Shown: piece by piece, positions 7,205 through 7,231 of the stretch
Layout: each line of letters begins with the position of its first letter
Numbering within the stretch: position 1 is the first letter of the stretch
Assembly (NCBI GenBank): GCA_900767015.1
Contig: CAAFXQ010000054.1
Coordinates: 1 to 7,231 of the forward strand
Length of the DNA stretch: 7,231 nucleotides
DNA from: Clostridia bacterium
GTDB lineage: Bacteria > Bacillota > Clostridia > Oscillospirales > Acutalibacteraceae
Reading direction: 5' to 3'
The notes under the pieces: generated by a model
Seen by the model: the letters and a program-made list of their open reading frames with translations, nothing else
Told to the model about the DNA's origin: nothing
The model's database searches: none
Made by a program: the position numbers and the translations under genes

Positions 7205-7231
7205 AAAATATTTCTTCAAGTTCGCTGTTAA

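Overview
The window holds a complete two-gene operon on the plus strand encoding both subunits of an AddAB-type (RexAB-like) helicase-nuclease: addB (113-3499) followed by addA (best start 3477, end 7031). The two genes cover about 96% of the window. They overlap by 23 bases, and the addA ribosome binding site lies inside the last codons of addB, so their translation is probably coupled.

The gene order addB-addA, the strong GGAGG ribosome binding sites, the balanced base composition and the intact Fe-S cysteine set in AddB point to a Firmicute. A gut- or anaerobe-type Clostridia member (Oscillospiraceae/Ruminococcaceae-like) is my best guess, based on overall feel and the style of the intergenic hairpin repeats. 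No marker in the window fixes the taxon.

Layout: 1-112 is a short non-coding leader with two small hairpins (8-19 and 29-47), a degenerate 7-base tandem repeat (61-88), a weak possible promoter (62-89) and the addB ribosome binding site (103-107). 113-3499 is addB and 3477-7031 is addA. 7032-7231 is non-coding and repeat-rich: an 8-base tandem duplication right after the addA stop, an 18-base imperfect direct repeat with copies 92 bases apart, a GTCGC hairpin (7065-7077) and a second hairpin pair (7171-7185 and 7186-7204). No classical U-tract terminator is visible after addA.

How the genes work together: AddA supplies the active UvrD-like superfamily 1 motor and a C-terminal RecB-family nuclease. 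AddB supplies a degenerate helicase scaffold (Chi-scanning in studied relatives) with a retained N-terminal Walker A, plus a second RecB-family nuclease held by a four-cysteine iron-sulfur cluster. Together they would resect double-strand DNA ends to 3' single-stranded tails for RecA, and degrade linear foreign DNA. All key residues of both subunits appear intact.

I see no undescribed system in the coding part. The less ordinary material is the small structured repeats flanking the operon.
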